From the NCBI RefSeq assembly GCF_000308455.1, contig NZ_BAFP01000139.1:186001-250000 (forward strand): a DNA stretch of 64,000 nt, read 5' to 3'. Positions 37,497-45,326 of the stretch are shown here, piece after piece. The stretch's first letter is position 1, and each line of letters begins with the position of its first letter. This DNA comes from Nocardia abscessus NBRC 100374. GTDB taxonomy: Bacteria > Actinomycetota > Actinomycetes > Mycobacteriales > Mycobacteriaceae. The notes under the pieces were generated by a model. It was not told the origin of the DNA, did not search any database, and saw only the letters and a list, made by a program, of their open reading frames with translations. A program made the position numbers and the translations under genes.

Positions 37497-38720
37497 GAAA
37501 CTCGGGATTCGGTCGTGGTCACCGGATACGCGGCCACCACGTCGCTGGCCGATGACATGGATACGACCTGGTCCGGATTGCTCGCGGGGCACAGCGGGAT
37601 CGGCGCGCTGGAGGACGATTTCGTGGCCGAGTACGACCTGCCGGTCCGCATCGGCGGCAAGCTGAAGTCACAGCCGGGCGCCGAGCTGACGCGGGTGGAA
37701 CAGCGCAGGCACTCCTACGTCGAGCAAATGGCGCTGGTGCTCGGCCGCCGGGTGTGGCGCTCGGCGGGGACGCCCGAGGTGGACGGCGACCGGTTGGCGG
37801 TGGCCGTCGGCACCGGGCTCGGCGGCGGCGACGCGCTGATCTCGGCGGTGGACGCGATGCGCACCGGCGGCTACCGGAAAGTGCCGCCGATGTCGGTACC
37901 GATGGTGATGCCGAACGGGCCCGCCGCCACCGTCGGCCTCGAAATCGGAGCCAGAGCAGGGGTTTTCGCACCGGTCTCGGCCTGCTCGTCGGGATCGGAG
38001 GCGATCGCGCACGCGTGGCGGCTGATCACCACCGGCGAGGCGGACGTGGTGGTGGCGGGCGGCGTGGAAGGACACATCGACGCCGTGCCCATCGCCAGCT
38101 TCGCCATGATGCGCGCCATGAGCACCCGCAACGACGATCCGGAACGCGCGTCCCGCCCGTTCGACCGGGACCGCGACGGGTTCGTCTTCGGCGAGGCGGG
38201 CGCGCTGCTGGTGCTCGAGTCGGAGCGGCACGCACGCGCGCGGGGCGCCACGGTGCACGGGCGCGTGCTCGGCGCGGGTATCACCTCCGACGCCTATCAC
38301 ATCGTCGCGTCGGAACCGGAGGGCATCGGCGCAGCCCGCGCGATGCGCAAAGCCATCGAGACCGCGGGGCTGCGGCCTGCGGACATCCAGCATGTGAACG
38401 CGCACGCCACGTCGACCTCCATCGGCGACGCCTCGGAGGCCAACGCGATAGCGTCCGTCGTGCCCGATGCCTCGGTCTACGCTCCGAAATCCGCGCTGGG
38501 GCACTCGATCGGAGCGGTCGGCGCCTTGGAATCGCTGGTCACCATGCTCACCCTGCGGGACCAGGTCGTTCCGCCCACCCTGAACCTCGACAACCGCGAT
38601 CCGGCGATCGACCTCGATATCGTCGCGGGTGCGCCGCGTACCCAGCGCATCGACTTCGCGCTGAACAACTCGTTCGGCTTCGGCGGGCACAATGTGGCCC
38701 TCGCGTTCGGGCGGGCCTGA
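37476..38720 (+). CDS. Beta-ketoacyl-ACP synthase II-type (KasA/KasB-like)
   Basis: It should extend acyl-ACP chains by condensation with malonyl-ACP. The thiolase-fold triad is intact: Cys in S-A-C-S-S-G-S, His in N-A-H-A-T-S-T and His in L-G-H-S-I-G-A. At 414 residues it has the KAS II/mycobacterial Kas length. GTG 37476 is inferred to be a leaderless start; there is no clear ribosome site. It stands alone, with no ACP or reductase gene nearby, under a dedicated TetR protein. It is therefore more likely an accessory lipid or mycolate-tailoring synthase than the housekeeping one. Confidence 0.88.
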   Translation: MTVTIASETRDSVVVTGYAATTSLADDMDTTWSGLLAGHSGIGALEDDFVAEYDLPVRIGGKLKSQPGAELTRVEQRRHSYVEQMALVLGRRVWRSAGTPEVDGDRLAVAVGTGLGGGDALISAVDAMRTGGYRKVPPMSVPMVMPNGPAATVGLEIGARAGVFAPVSACSSGSEAIAHAWRLITTGEADVVVAGGVEGHIDAVPIASFAMMRAMSTRNDDPERASRPFDRDRDGFVFGEAGALLVLESERHARARGATVHGRVLGAGITSDAYHIVASEPEGIGAARAMRKAIETAGLRPADIQHVNAHATSTSIGDASEANAIASVVPDASVYAPKSALGHSIGAVGALESLVTMLTLRDQVVPPTLNLDNRDPAIDLDIVAGAPRTQRIDFALNNSFGFGGHNVALAFGRA

Positions 38721-38868
38721 CGGCGGCGCGGCTCAGAAGCCCGGCTACCGTCGAGAGAAAAGACCGATCGGCCCGGAGGACGTACGACGTGGGTGAGCGC
38801 CAGCGCAGCAATCGAGGACACATCCCGTGGTCACGCACGACCGAGCCGAGCGCCGGAGAGGCACAGTC

Positions 38869-39663
38869 GTGAGTGGCGCCTTTTACCTTCCCGACCCGGA
38901 TCAGCCGGATCGCTTCCTCTCGACCGAACTCACCCGCGGCCCCTGGTCGCCGGACGCCCAGCACGCGGGCCCGCCCTCGGCGCTGCTCGGTCACGTGATC
39001 GAGCGGTGCGAGCCGCGCCAGGGGTTCCAGGTCGGCCGGGTCGCGGTCGAGATCCTCGGCCCGGTGCCGCTGGAACCGCTCACCGCGGTGGCGCGCGTCG
39101 TCCGCCCCGGCCGCAGCGTGGAACTCATCGAGGCGACGCTGTCCTCCGAGCGCGGGCCGGTGATGCGGGCGAATGCTTGGCGGTTCAAGCTGGCTGAACC
39201 GGAATTGCCGCTGCCGGAACGTTTCCTGCCCGCGGGCACGCGCCCGGGCCCCGAGCAGGCGGATGTGCCCGCGCCGTTCCCGTCCACCCAGCCGGTCGGC
39301 TTCCACACCGCCATCGAATACCGCTTCGTCAGCGGATCTTTCACCGAACCAGGCCCGGCGGTCTGCTGGATCAGGATCAAGCACCCGATCGTCGCGGGCA
39401 CCGATCCCAGCCCGCTGGAGCGCACCCTCGCGGCCGCGGATTCCGGCAACGGCGTCAGCGCGATCCTGGACTGGTCGAAGTACCTGTTCATCAACACCGA
39501 TCTCACAGTCACCCTGCACCGCCAGCCCGCAGGCGAATGGGTCTGCCTCGACGCCGTCACCTATCCCCAACCCCATGGCATAGGTATGGCCGAATCGGCG
39601 CTCTACGACGAAAAGGGCCCGTTAGGCCGCAGCACGCAAACCCTCTTCCTCGGCACCCGCTAG
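38869..39663 (+). CDS. Acyl-CoA thioesterase family protein
   Basis: The 264-residue protein has the two-hotdog layout of TesB-like thioesterases: N-terminal W-S-P-D-A-Q-H-A-G-P-P-S-A-L-L-G and C-terminal S-K-Y-L-F-I-N-T-D-L-T-V, W-V-C-L-D-A-V-T and G-M-A-E-S-A-L-Y-D. It would hydrolyse acyl-CoA thioesters. GTG 38869 has GGAGAGG eight bases upstream; a start at 38827 would add 14 residues. It follows the ketoacyl synthase by 148 bases on the same strand, but co-transcription is not certain. Confidence 0.85.
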   Translation: MSGAFYLPDPDQPDRFLSTELTRGPWSPDAQHAGPPSALLGHVIERCEPRQGFQVGRVAVEILGPVPLEPLTAVARVVRPGRSVELIEATLSSERGPVMRANAWRFKLAEPELPLPERFLPAGTRPGPEQADVPAPFPSTQPVGFHTAIEYRFVSGSFTEPGPAVCWIRIKHPIVAGTDPSPLERTLAAADSGNGVSAILDWSKYLFINTDLTVTLHRQPAGEWVCLDAVTYPQPHGIGMAESALYDEKGPLGRSTQTLFLGTR

Positions 39664-39879
39664 CCGAGGCAGACCCACTCGACGTTCGTCACCGACCGGC
39701 TCGCGGACGGGTCGAAATCTGCTGCGCGGCACGCACGTTGCCATCACGGCTGGTGAAGAAGATTGCGAGGAATCGTCGCTCGTTCCGAGCGCGGAGCCAC
39801 AGCGCCGTCCCCGCGTCACCAAGGTGGTGACTACGACTGCCGTGCAGACACCGACGACGCATGCGCGATTGACGCGGCC
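39664..39879. other. Intergenic region with VOC-gene remnant
   Basis: Between the thioesterase and cassette B there is no intact gene. The left half contains the VOC-like fragment described separately; the right half (39766-39879) shows nothing recognisable. Confidence 0.6.
39704..39765 (-). pseudogene. Remnant of the 3' end of a VOC-family gene
   Basis: Read on the minus strand, this encodes F-F-T-S-R-D-G-N then Q-Q-I-S-T-R-P. It matches the last codons of the intact VOC gene at 42227-42634, which read F-F-T-D-P-D-G-N and Q-Q-I-S-T-R-P. About three quarters of 60 aligned bases agree without gaps by eye. The stop codon after R-P has become CGA, and similarity ends abruptly near 39765. Confidence 0.65.
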
Positions 39880-40056
39880 TCATCCGCACACCACCGAAAC
39901 TCGTTCCAGCGCACCGAGGAATTGCAGGCACTCCGCTCCGTGCCCGGCGTGCTGGGTCAGGATGATCTTCGCGACGTCGAGGGAGAGATCGCCGGGTTGT
40001 TCACTGCAGACGCGGTGGCGGATTCGAACGATAGCTGCGTCCACGGCCGGGGTCAT
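39880..40056 (-). CDS. Small protein coupled to the Cys/His gene, cassette B (58 aa)
   Basis: A 58-residue open frame starts at ATG 40056, overlapping the stop of the Cys/His protein gene (ATGA), and ends at TGA 39880-39882. It reads D-A-A-I-V-R-I-R-H-R-V, then D-L-S-L-D-V-A-K-I-I-L-T-Q-H-A-G-H-G-A-E-C-L and Q-F-L-G-A-L-E-R-V. The pattern is helical, with a His/Cys cluster at H36, H39 and C43. The coupling and the sensible amphipathic pattern support a real gene. No function is known. Confidence 0.65.
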   Translation of the reverse strand: MTPAVDAAIVRIRHRVCSEQPGDLSLDVAKIILTQHAGHGAECLQFLGALERVSVVCG

Positions 40057-40343
40057 GGCGCCCTGCGCTGGGCACGTTCGTCCGGGACAATGTGCCCGGC
40101 ATCGACCAAAGTCCAGTACGCATAGGCCTTGTCCGAACAGGAATCAATGCTGCAACGGACGTGGTCTTGCATAGTCGCATGAGCGTGCTCGATGTCGAGG
40201 CGGTCGATGATGTCGGTAGCGGGCACTGCTGATTCTGGTAGTACGTCGTCTCTATCGAGTAGGTACGGCAGGACATAGAAGGTGCCTACGGCCAGCAGCG
40301 CCAGCGCGACCGCAACGATTCCTGCGGTGACGATCTGATCCAT
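40053..40343 (-). CDS. Membrane-anchored small Cys/His protein, cassette B (96 aa)
   Basis: One N-terminal membrane helix (about 4-29) leads to a short acidic linker and a C-terminal domain with T57-M-Q59, H61, C64, D67, C69, K72-A73, A75, T78-L79, D81-A-G83 and P87-D88. This is residue for residue the motif of the cassette A small protein (36517-36831). ATG 40343 puts the helix at the N-terminus; GTG 40397 or ATG 40394 would add up to 18 residues, and none has a good ribosome site. It is divergent from the cassette B regulator and coupled to the 58-residue gene downstream. Confidence 0.75.
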   Translation of the reverse strand: MDQIVTAGIVAVALALLAVGTFYVLPYLLDRDDVLPESAVPATDIIDRLDIEHAHATMQDHVRCSIDSCSDKAYAYWTLVDAGHIVPDERAQRRAP

Positions 40344-40478
40344 GCGGAAGAGGGTCGGGAGCGCGCCGGTCTGCCCGCGCCGCCACGAATGCATCACCTT
40401 GATCAGCAGAATCGGCAGAGGTATCTTCTATGTCTCATCTTCGCCCTACCGTCAGGACAACCCGAAGGGTGTGCACCT

Positions 40479-41330
40479 GTGGGAACTGTACTGAAAGCCT
40501 TGCTGCAACAGCGCCACCTTCAGACCGTCTCCGCGTTCAACCGCGAGTACGATCGCATCGCGCGCAGCTCCGAACCCGAACTCGTCGGCGCCGGGCCCAA
40601 GAAGGCCCAGTTCTATCGTTGGCTTTCCGGAAATCTGACCAGTTTGCCGTACCCTCATCATCGCCGGATTCTGGAGGCCATGTTCCCCGGCTGGTCGGCC
40701 GATGAACTATTCGACGACTGCACGAATTCCAGTGAGATCCGGCCGGCCCGCGAAAACGGTGCTCGCATCAGGCCTTCCGATCACATCATGGCCGATGTCG
40801 AGGCAATCTTCGCCAACCGAGCCGACTTTCTTCACGCGATGCCCCCGCGAAAGCTCTTCGAAGGTACCCGCCGAATCGACATGGCGGGACTATCACTGAA
40901 TCTGCTTTGCCAGCAGTACTCGGATAGCGACCTCATGAAGTTGCTCGATTCCGGCGCCATACTTCGCTGCCTTTTCCTTGATCCGAACGGCACTCACATC
41001 CGTGCCCGGGAGAGCGAGGAGGGGCATGCCCCGGGAGTGCTGTCGAGCCTTACCGAACTCAACATGAAGTGCCTGATACGAGCGCAGAAGCGATATGCGA
41101 CACAGCAGGCGCAGCCCATCCAGATCCGCACATACGATGAGACCGTTCGCTTCAATATAACCATCGTCGACTCGGCAGTCTGCATCATTCAGCCCTACCT
41201 GCCGAGAGCCCGGGGAGTCGAATCGCCGACGTTGGTCGCTCGAAAATCAGAGCCGCCAGGGCTCTTCGACACTTTCGCCGAGATCTTCGAAACGATGTGG
41301 TCCAGCGCCCGGGAGGTTCCGGCGGTATGA
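40479..41330 (+). CDS. Helix-turn-helix protein with PLD-like C-terminal domain, cassette B
   Basis: The N-terminal 75 residues hold a DNA-binding-like helical domain (K-K-A-Q-F-Y-R-W-L-S-G-N-L then P-Y-P-H-H-R-R-I-L-E-A-M-F-P-G-W). Residues about 125-270 resemble an inactive phospholipase D-like domain (D-L-M-K-L-L-D-S-G-A-I-L-R-C-L-F-L-D-P-N-G and later V-D-S-A-V-C-I-I-Q-P-Y-L-P-R-A-R-G) without the catalytic H-x-K. From memory, such actinobacterial proteins are annotated DUF5919; this is low confidence. GTG 40479 has AAGGG upstream; an in-frame start at 40389 adds unrelated residues. It overlaps the phosphatase gene by 4 bases. Confidence 0.82.
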   Translation: MGTVLKALLQQRHLQTVSAFNREYDRIARSSEPELVGAGPKKAQFYRWLSGNLTSLPYPHHRRILEAMFPGWSADELFDDCTNSSEIRPARENGARIRPSDHIMADVEAIFANRADFLHAMPPRKLFEGTRRIDMAGLSLNLLCQQYSDSDLMKLLDSGAILRCLFLDPNGTHIRARESEEGHAPGVLSSLTELNMKCLIRAQKRYATQQAQPIQIRTYDETVRFNITIVDSAVCIIQPYLPRARGVESPTLVARKSEPPGLFDTFAEIFETMWSSAREVPAV

Positions 41331-42127
41331 CAGTGAGTCGAGACAAGCTGCTCCAGATCGCCCGGTCGGCAGTCGACGGAGGCGCCGAACTTCTCCGCAC
41401 CGCCGATCGGGGGAACATCCAGATCAAGGGTGACCGCGACTACGCCACCGACTTGGACCACCGAATTCAGGACCATATCGGACGACATCTGGCCGATGCG
41501 ACACCCGGAATCGGTTTTCTGGGTGAGGAACTAGAGGAGGTGTCGCTCGATTGCACTGGCGGATACCTGTGGGTTCTCGACCCGATCGACGGAACTTCCA
41601 ACTTCATCCATGGGCTGCCGCTCTGTGCCGTGTCGCTGGCACTGGTGCACGACGGCGAACCGGTGATCGGTGTCGTCAGCGCACCGTTCCTCGGCCTGGA
41701 GTACTACGGTGCGGCTGGACAGGGGGCGTGGGGCAACGACAAGCCGATCAAGGCGAGCAACGCCGAAACGCTCAACCGGGCCATCGTTTCCGTTGGCGAC
41801 TACGCGGTCGGATGGGACGCGGAGCCTAAGAACAAACACCGCATTGCACTCACCGCTGCACTTGCCGCAACCGTCGAGCGGGTGCGAATGTTCGGATCCG
41901 CCGCCCTCGATCTCGTCTGGGTCGCCGAGGGACGGACCGATGCCTGCGTCATGCTGTCCAATAAGCCCTGGGACACGGCCGCCGGTGTGCTCATCGCGCG
42001 TGAGGCGGGGGCTGTTGTCCTCGACTCGGCCGCCCGCAGGCACAGCCTCCACTCTCCCGACACGATCGCCGCGACACCCGTCATCGCCGACCAACTCATG
42101 GTCCTGGTCAACGAATCGATCCGCTGA
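41327..42127 (+). CDS. Inositol monophosphatase family protein, cassette B
   Basis: This 266-residue metal-dependent phosphatase has every active-site motif: K34/D37 region, G66-E-E68, D85-P-I-D-G-T90 and W215-D216-T-A-A-G with E-A-G. It should be active, unlike what can be claimed for the cassette A homologue. The substrate is unknown: inositol phosphate, a sugar phosphate or a 3'-phosphonucleotide. ATG 41327 overlaps the regulator stop (ATGA). Residue-level similarity to the cassette A enzyme is low outside the motifs, so the two are not a recent duplication. Confidence 0.9.
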   Translation: MTVSRDKLLQIARSAVDGGAELLRTADRGNIQIKGDRDYATDLDHRIQDHIGRHLADATPGIGFLGEELEEVSLDCTGGYLWVLDPIDGTSNFIHGLPLCAVSLALVHDGEPVIGVVSAPFLGLEYYGAAGQGAWGNDKPIKASNAETLNRAIVSVGDYAVGWDAEPKNKHRIALTAALAATVERVRMFGSAALDLVWVAEGRTDACVMLSNKPWDTAAGVLIAREAGAVVLDSAARRHSLHSPDTIAATPVIADQLMVLVNESIR

Positions 42128-42226
42128 CCGTCAATCAGACGATGACAGGACCAGCACGGACCCTTCAGCAGCGGCGAATCTTGTTCACCGACTCCAGGCG
42201 TCAGGGCCGTTGCCGGTATCAGTCGC

Positions 42227-42634
42227 TCACGGACGGGTGGAGATCTGCTGGACGCCCCAGCCGTTGCCGTCGGGGTCGGTGAAGAAGAAGAATCCGACGT
42301 TGTCCAGGGGGTCGGGCATGGGGGTCGGGTTCTCGCCGAGGGATTGGATTTCGGTTACCTCTACGCCGCGGGAGGTCAGTTCCTCGTGGGCCTTGCGCAG
42401 GTCGTTGACCACTAGTTGCAGGCCTTGCTGGGAGCCGGGGGGCATGTCCGGCACCGCGCCCTTGCCGATCACGATCGAGCATCCGGAGCCAGGCGGGGTG
42501 AGTTGCACGATACGAACGTTGTCGTCGATCTTGGTGTCGTGGTCGACGGCGAAGCCTAGTTGCTCGGCGTAGAACTGCTTGGCACGGTCGATATCCGACA
42601 CGGGCACGATCACGACCTCGAGTGTCCAGTTCAC
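42227..42634 (-). CDS. VOC (glyoxalase/bleomycin resistance) family protein
   Basis: A single VOC domain of 135 residues begins V-V-I-V-P-V-S-D-I-D-R-A-K-Q-F-Y and ends F-F-T-D-P-D-G-N-G-W. Its reaction cannot be told from sequence. GTG 42634 follows AAAGGATGTGCC. Its 3' end is partly duplicated, in decayed form, at 39704-39765, on the far side of cassette B. Confidence 0.88.
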   Translation of the reverse strand: MNWTLEVVIVPVSDIDRAKQFYAEQLGFAVDHDTKIDDNVRIVQLTPPGSGCSIVIGKGAVPDMPPGSQQGLQLVVNDLRKAHEELTSRGVEVTEIQSLGENPTPMPDPLDNVGFFFFTDPDGNGWGVQQISTRP

Positions 42635-42698
42635 GGCACATCCTTTCGGTGCGGACAGCGGTATTCGTACCAGTGCGGACCGGTTCAGGCGGGGAAAT

Positions 42699-43343
42699 TC
42701 ATCGCCGCGCCCAACGCCAGGTGAACTCGTCCGGCGCGGGCGGCGGGCCGGGCAGATCGCCGTCCGCGCTCAACCCGGCCACGAGCATCGCGAGCACGCG
42801 GCGGCGCAACTGGACGGTGCGCTCCGGGCTGGGCACCGCGACGGCAGCGCAGGATTCCAGGATCAGGCCGAGATCCTGCGGGGTCACGTCCGGACGCAGC
42901 TTGCCGGTGGCGTGGGCGCGGCGCACGAGCTCCTCCGTCACCTCCGCGGCGTGCCGAACATCGGGCAGGAGCGATTCGTCGGGTGTGAACGTGCCCGCGA
43001 GGTGCACAGTGAGCGAGTGCACGTCGGCGTCCACCACGCGCTCCAGAAAGCCGACCAGGCCGCTCCAGCCGTCCGGATCCCCCAACGCCGCGTCGGCTTC
43101 CGCGTTGTACCGGCGCAGACCGTCGTGACAGAGCGTGCGCAACAGCACCTCTTTGCTCGGATAGCGCCGGTACAGCGCGCTGATCCCGACGCCGGCGCGT
43201 TCGGCCACGGCGGAGATCGGGGCTGTGGCGTCGGCGAGGAACACCGCGCGGGCGGCCTCCAGGATCAGGCCGTCGTTGCGGGCGGCTTGCGCCTTGCGGC
43301 CGGGTAGGCCCTTCTGAGCTGGGGCTTCGGATGTCTTCGGCAT
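42699..43343 (-). CDS. TetR family transcriptional regulator
   Basis: A 214-residue repressor-type protein with helix-turn-helix A-P-I-S-A-V-A-E-R-A-G-V-G-I-S-A-L-Y-R-R-Y. ATG 43343. It is divergent from the epoxide hydrolase gene, with two matched operators between them (43364-43413), so it almost certainly represses that gene and itself. Confidence 0.9.
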   Translation of the reverse strand: MPKTSEAPAQKGLPGRKAQAARNDGLILEAARAVFLADATAPISAVAERAGVGISALYRRYPSKEVLLRTLCHDGLRRYNAEADAALGDPDGWSGLVGFLERVVDADVHSLTVHLAGTFTPDESLLPDVRHAAEVTEELVRRAHATGKLRPDVTPQDLGLILESCAAVAVPSPERTVQLRRRVLAMLVAGLSADGDLPGPPPAPDEFTWRWARR

Positions 43344-43359
43344 GCATCGAGGATAACAC

Positions 43360-43417
43360 TTGAAACGGAATGATCCGTTCTGTTAGAGTTCAATCAGAAC
43401 AGAGCATTCCGTTTCAA
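43360..43417. promoter_or_regulatory. Promoter and paired operators of the epoxide hydrolase gene
   Basis: A perfect 13-bp inverted repeat, TTGAAACGGAATG (43360-43372) and CATTCCGTTTCAA (43405-43417), frames the region. Inside are AACGGAATGATCCGTT (43364-43379) and AACAGAGCATTCCGTT (43398-43413), two TetR-type palindromes. TTGAAA (43360-43365) and TAGAGT (43384-43389), 18 bases apart, make a plausible promoter that the repressor would cover. Confidence 0.7.
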
Positions 43418-43430
43418 AAGGAGCCAGGAC

Positions 43431-44513
43431 ATGACCGCCATCACCCCCTTCCGCATCCACGTCGACCAGGCCGATCTGGACGACCTGCGCGATCGCCTGG
43501 CCCACACCCGTTGGGCCGAGCAGATCCCCGGCTCGGGCGACACCTACGGAGTGAGCGTGGAACGGGTGCGGCACCTGGTCGGATACTGGCGTGACGGATT
43601 CGACTGGCGCGCCGTCGAGAATTCTTTGAACGCCTACCCGCAGTTCACCACCGAGATCGACGGCCAGAGCATCCACTTCCTGCACGTGAAATCCGCGCAG
43701 GACAACGCCTTCCCGCTGATCCTCACGCACGGCTGGCCGGGCACCTTCGTCGAGTTCATCGGCGTCATCGAGCCGCTCACCGCGGCCGGGTTCGACCTGG
43801 TGATCCCCTCCGTGCCGGGATACGGATTCTCCGGCCCCACCACCGAGGCGGGCTGGAACGACGCCCGGATCGCCCGCGCCTGGGCGGAGCTGATGCGGCG
43901 GCTCGGCTACTCCCGCTACGGCGCGGTGGGCAACGACGGAGGCTCGCAGATCTCGCCGGAACTCGCCCGGGTGGCTCCGGACAACGTGGTCGGGGTGCAT
44001 GTCACGCAGGTGTACTCGTTCCCGTCCGGCGATCCGGCCGAGCTGGCCGATCTCGACGAGGGCGAGCAGCAGTCACTGGCCACCCTGGACTGGTTCGTCA
44101 AGCACAAGATGGGCTTCAACGTGCTGCAATCGCAGCAGCCACAGACGTTGGCGCACGCGATCACGGACTCGCCCGCCGGATTGGTCGGCTGGAACGGGCA
44201 ACTGCTCGGCCCGGACCTGGACGACGACTTCGTGCTGACCAACATCGCGATCCACTGGCTCACCGGCACCGCGGGATCGGCGATCCGGCACTACTTCGAG
44301 AAGGACAAGGCCGAGCACCCCTCGGCGCCGTCCACGGTTCCGCTGGCGCTGTGCGGCTCCACCGGCGATTTCCACGGCATCCGCCGCTTCGCCGAGCGCG
44401 ACCACAACATCGTGTCCTGGCGCACGCAGGACGTGTTCACCCACTACCTGCACCACGTCGCGCCCGCGCTGATGGCGGAGGAGATCACGGAGTTCTTCGC
44501 CCAGCTGCGCTGA
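43431..44513 (+). CDS. Epoxide hydrolase (EHN-type alpha/beta hydrolase)
   Basis: The N-terminal epoxide hydrolase domain (R-L-A-H-T-R-W, then R-D-G-F-D-W-R) precedes an alpha/beta hydrolase. The oxyanion segment is H-G-W-P-G, the nucleophile Asp lies in G-N-D-G-G, and the base His is the one in F-T-H-Y-L by its distance from A-E-E-I. Related enzymes open epoxides of juvenile hormone or microsomal type; the natural substrate is unknown. AAAGGAG precedes ATG 43431. It is controlled by the divergent TetR gene. Confidence 0.88.
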   Translation: MTAITPFRIHVDQADLDDLRDRLAHTRWAEQIPGSGDTYGVSVERVRHLVGYWRDGFDWRAVENSLNAYPQFTTEIDGQSIHFLHVKSAQDNAFPLILTHGWPGTFVEFIGVIEPLTAAGFDLVIPSVPGYGFSGPTTEAGWNDARIARAWAELMRRLGYSRYGAVGNDGGSQISPELARVAPDNVVGVHVTQVYSFPSGDPAELADLDEGEQQSLATLDWFVKHKMGFNVLQSQQPQTLAHAITDSPAGLVGWNGQLLGPDLDDDFVLTNIAIHWLTGTAGSAIRHYFEKDKAEHPSAPSTVPLALCGSTGDFHGIRRFAERDHNIVSWRTQDVFTHYLHHVAPALMAEEITEFFAQLR

Positions 44514-44573
44514 GACAGTCTCTTATGTCATCGAGACTCACGGCCATGGTTCGTCTCGCTTCCCGCTGATGTA

Positions 44574-44583
44574 CTGAATTCAG
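44574..44583. promoter_or_regulatory. Palindrome before the SDR gene
   Basis: CTGAATTCAG is a perfect 10-bp palindrome, with weaker symmetry extending to TGT/ACA on each side, 40 bases before the start. It is a candidate operator only. Confidence 0.3.
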
Positions 44584-44622
44584 CAACAACACAACAGCTT
44601 TCCGACCGGAAGAGGGAACACC

Positions 44623-45246
44623 ATGAAAATCGCAGTCTTCGGCGCCACCGGTACCGTCGGTCGTCACGTCGTCGAGCAGGCCCTGCGGGAGGGGCACGAG
44701 GTCACCGCCTTCACGCGCAGCGCCGCGAGCGTGGGGCAGCGGCACGAGCGGTTGCGCGTAGTGGAAGGCGAAGTGCTGGACACCAATTCGGTGCAGCGAG
44801 CGGTGGAGGGGCAGGACGCGGTGCTGATCTCGCTCGGCAACGGCCGCAAGGGCGTGGTCCGGGCGGGCGGCACCAAAGCGATCATCGACGCGATGAATCG
44901 CACCGGCGTCAAGCGGCTGATCTGCCAGACCACGCTCGGCGTCGGCGACAGCCGGGGCAACCTGAACTTCCTGTGGAAGTACGTGATGTTCGGGCTCCTG
45001 CTGCGCCCGGCCTACGCCGACCACGTCCAGCAGGAGGAGTACGTGCTGGCCAGCGACCTGGACTGGACGATCGTGCGGCCGAGCGCCTTCACCGACGGCC
45101 CGGCCACCGGCAGCTACCGGCGCGGGTTCCCGGCGGGCGAACGTGGTCTCACGCTGAAGATCGCCCGTGCCGACATCGCCGGATTCATGATCGAGCAACT
45201 GACCGACACCACCTACCTCCGCCAGGCGGCCGGCATCTCGAACTGA
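44623..45246 (+). CDS. NAD(P)H-binding SDR-family oxidoreductase
   Basis: This is an atypical short-chain dehydrogenase of 207 residues. The Rossmann motif G-A-T-G-T-V-G stands at the N-terminus, and the C-terminal D-W-T-I-V-R-P-S-A-F-T-D segment is typical of the NAD(P)-binding, NmrA/flavin-reductase-like group. The catalytic Y-x-x-x-K is absent, so it may be a redox sensor or a flavin reductase. GAAGAGGGAACACC precedes ATG 44623. A terminator follows. Confidence 0.87.
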   Translation: MKIAVFGATGTVGRHVVEQALREGHEVTAFTRSAASVGQRHERLRVVEGEVLDTNSVQRAVEGQDAVLISLGNGRKGVVRAGGTKAIIDAMNRTGVKRLICQTTLGVGDSRGNLNFLWKYVMFGLLLRPAYADHVQQEEYVLASDLDWTIVRPSAFTDGPATGSYRRGFPAGERGLTLKIARADIAGFMIEQLTDTTYLRQAAGISN

Positions 45247-45274
45247 GGACGGCGCACCATGCGGTGGCGCGGAA

Positions 45275-45309
45275 GCGGCCCACGCCCCGAAGCCGGGAGC
45301 GTGGGCCGC
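45275..45309. terminator. Terminator between the SDR and CobW genes
   Basis: GCGGCCCACGC (45275-45285) and GCGTGGGCCGC (45299-45309) form a perfect 11-bp stem between convergent genes. Confidence 0.7.
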
Positions 45310-45326
45310 GGCCGTTGTCGCGGGTT

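Noticed and set aside
39763-40125. 120-codon plus-strand frame between the thioesterase and cassette B
   Set aside because: It is antisense to the coupled 58-residue gene and to the Cys/His gene, and shows no domain or ribosome site.
34090-42127. Cassettes as a CBASS, restriction or toxin-antitoxin system
   Set aside because: No cyclase, nuclease, methylase or known toxin fold is visible in either cassette; only the shared phosphatase plan can be supported.
39704-42290. Cassette B as an integrase-mobilised element with att sites
   Set aside because: No integrase, transposase or tRNA is present and the flanking repeats are imperfect; they are reported as a VOC-gene remnant rather than att sites.
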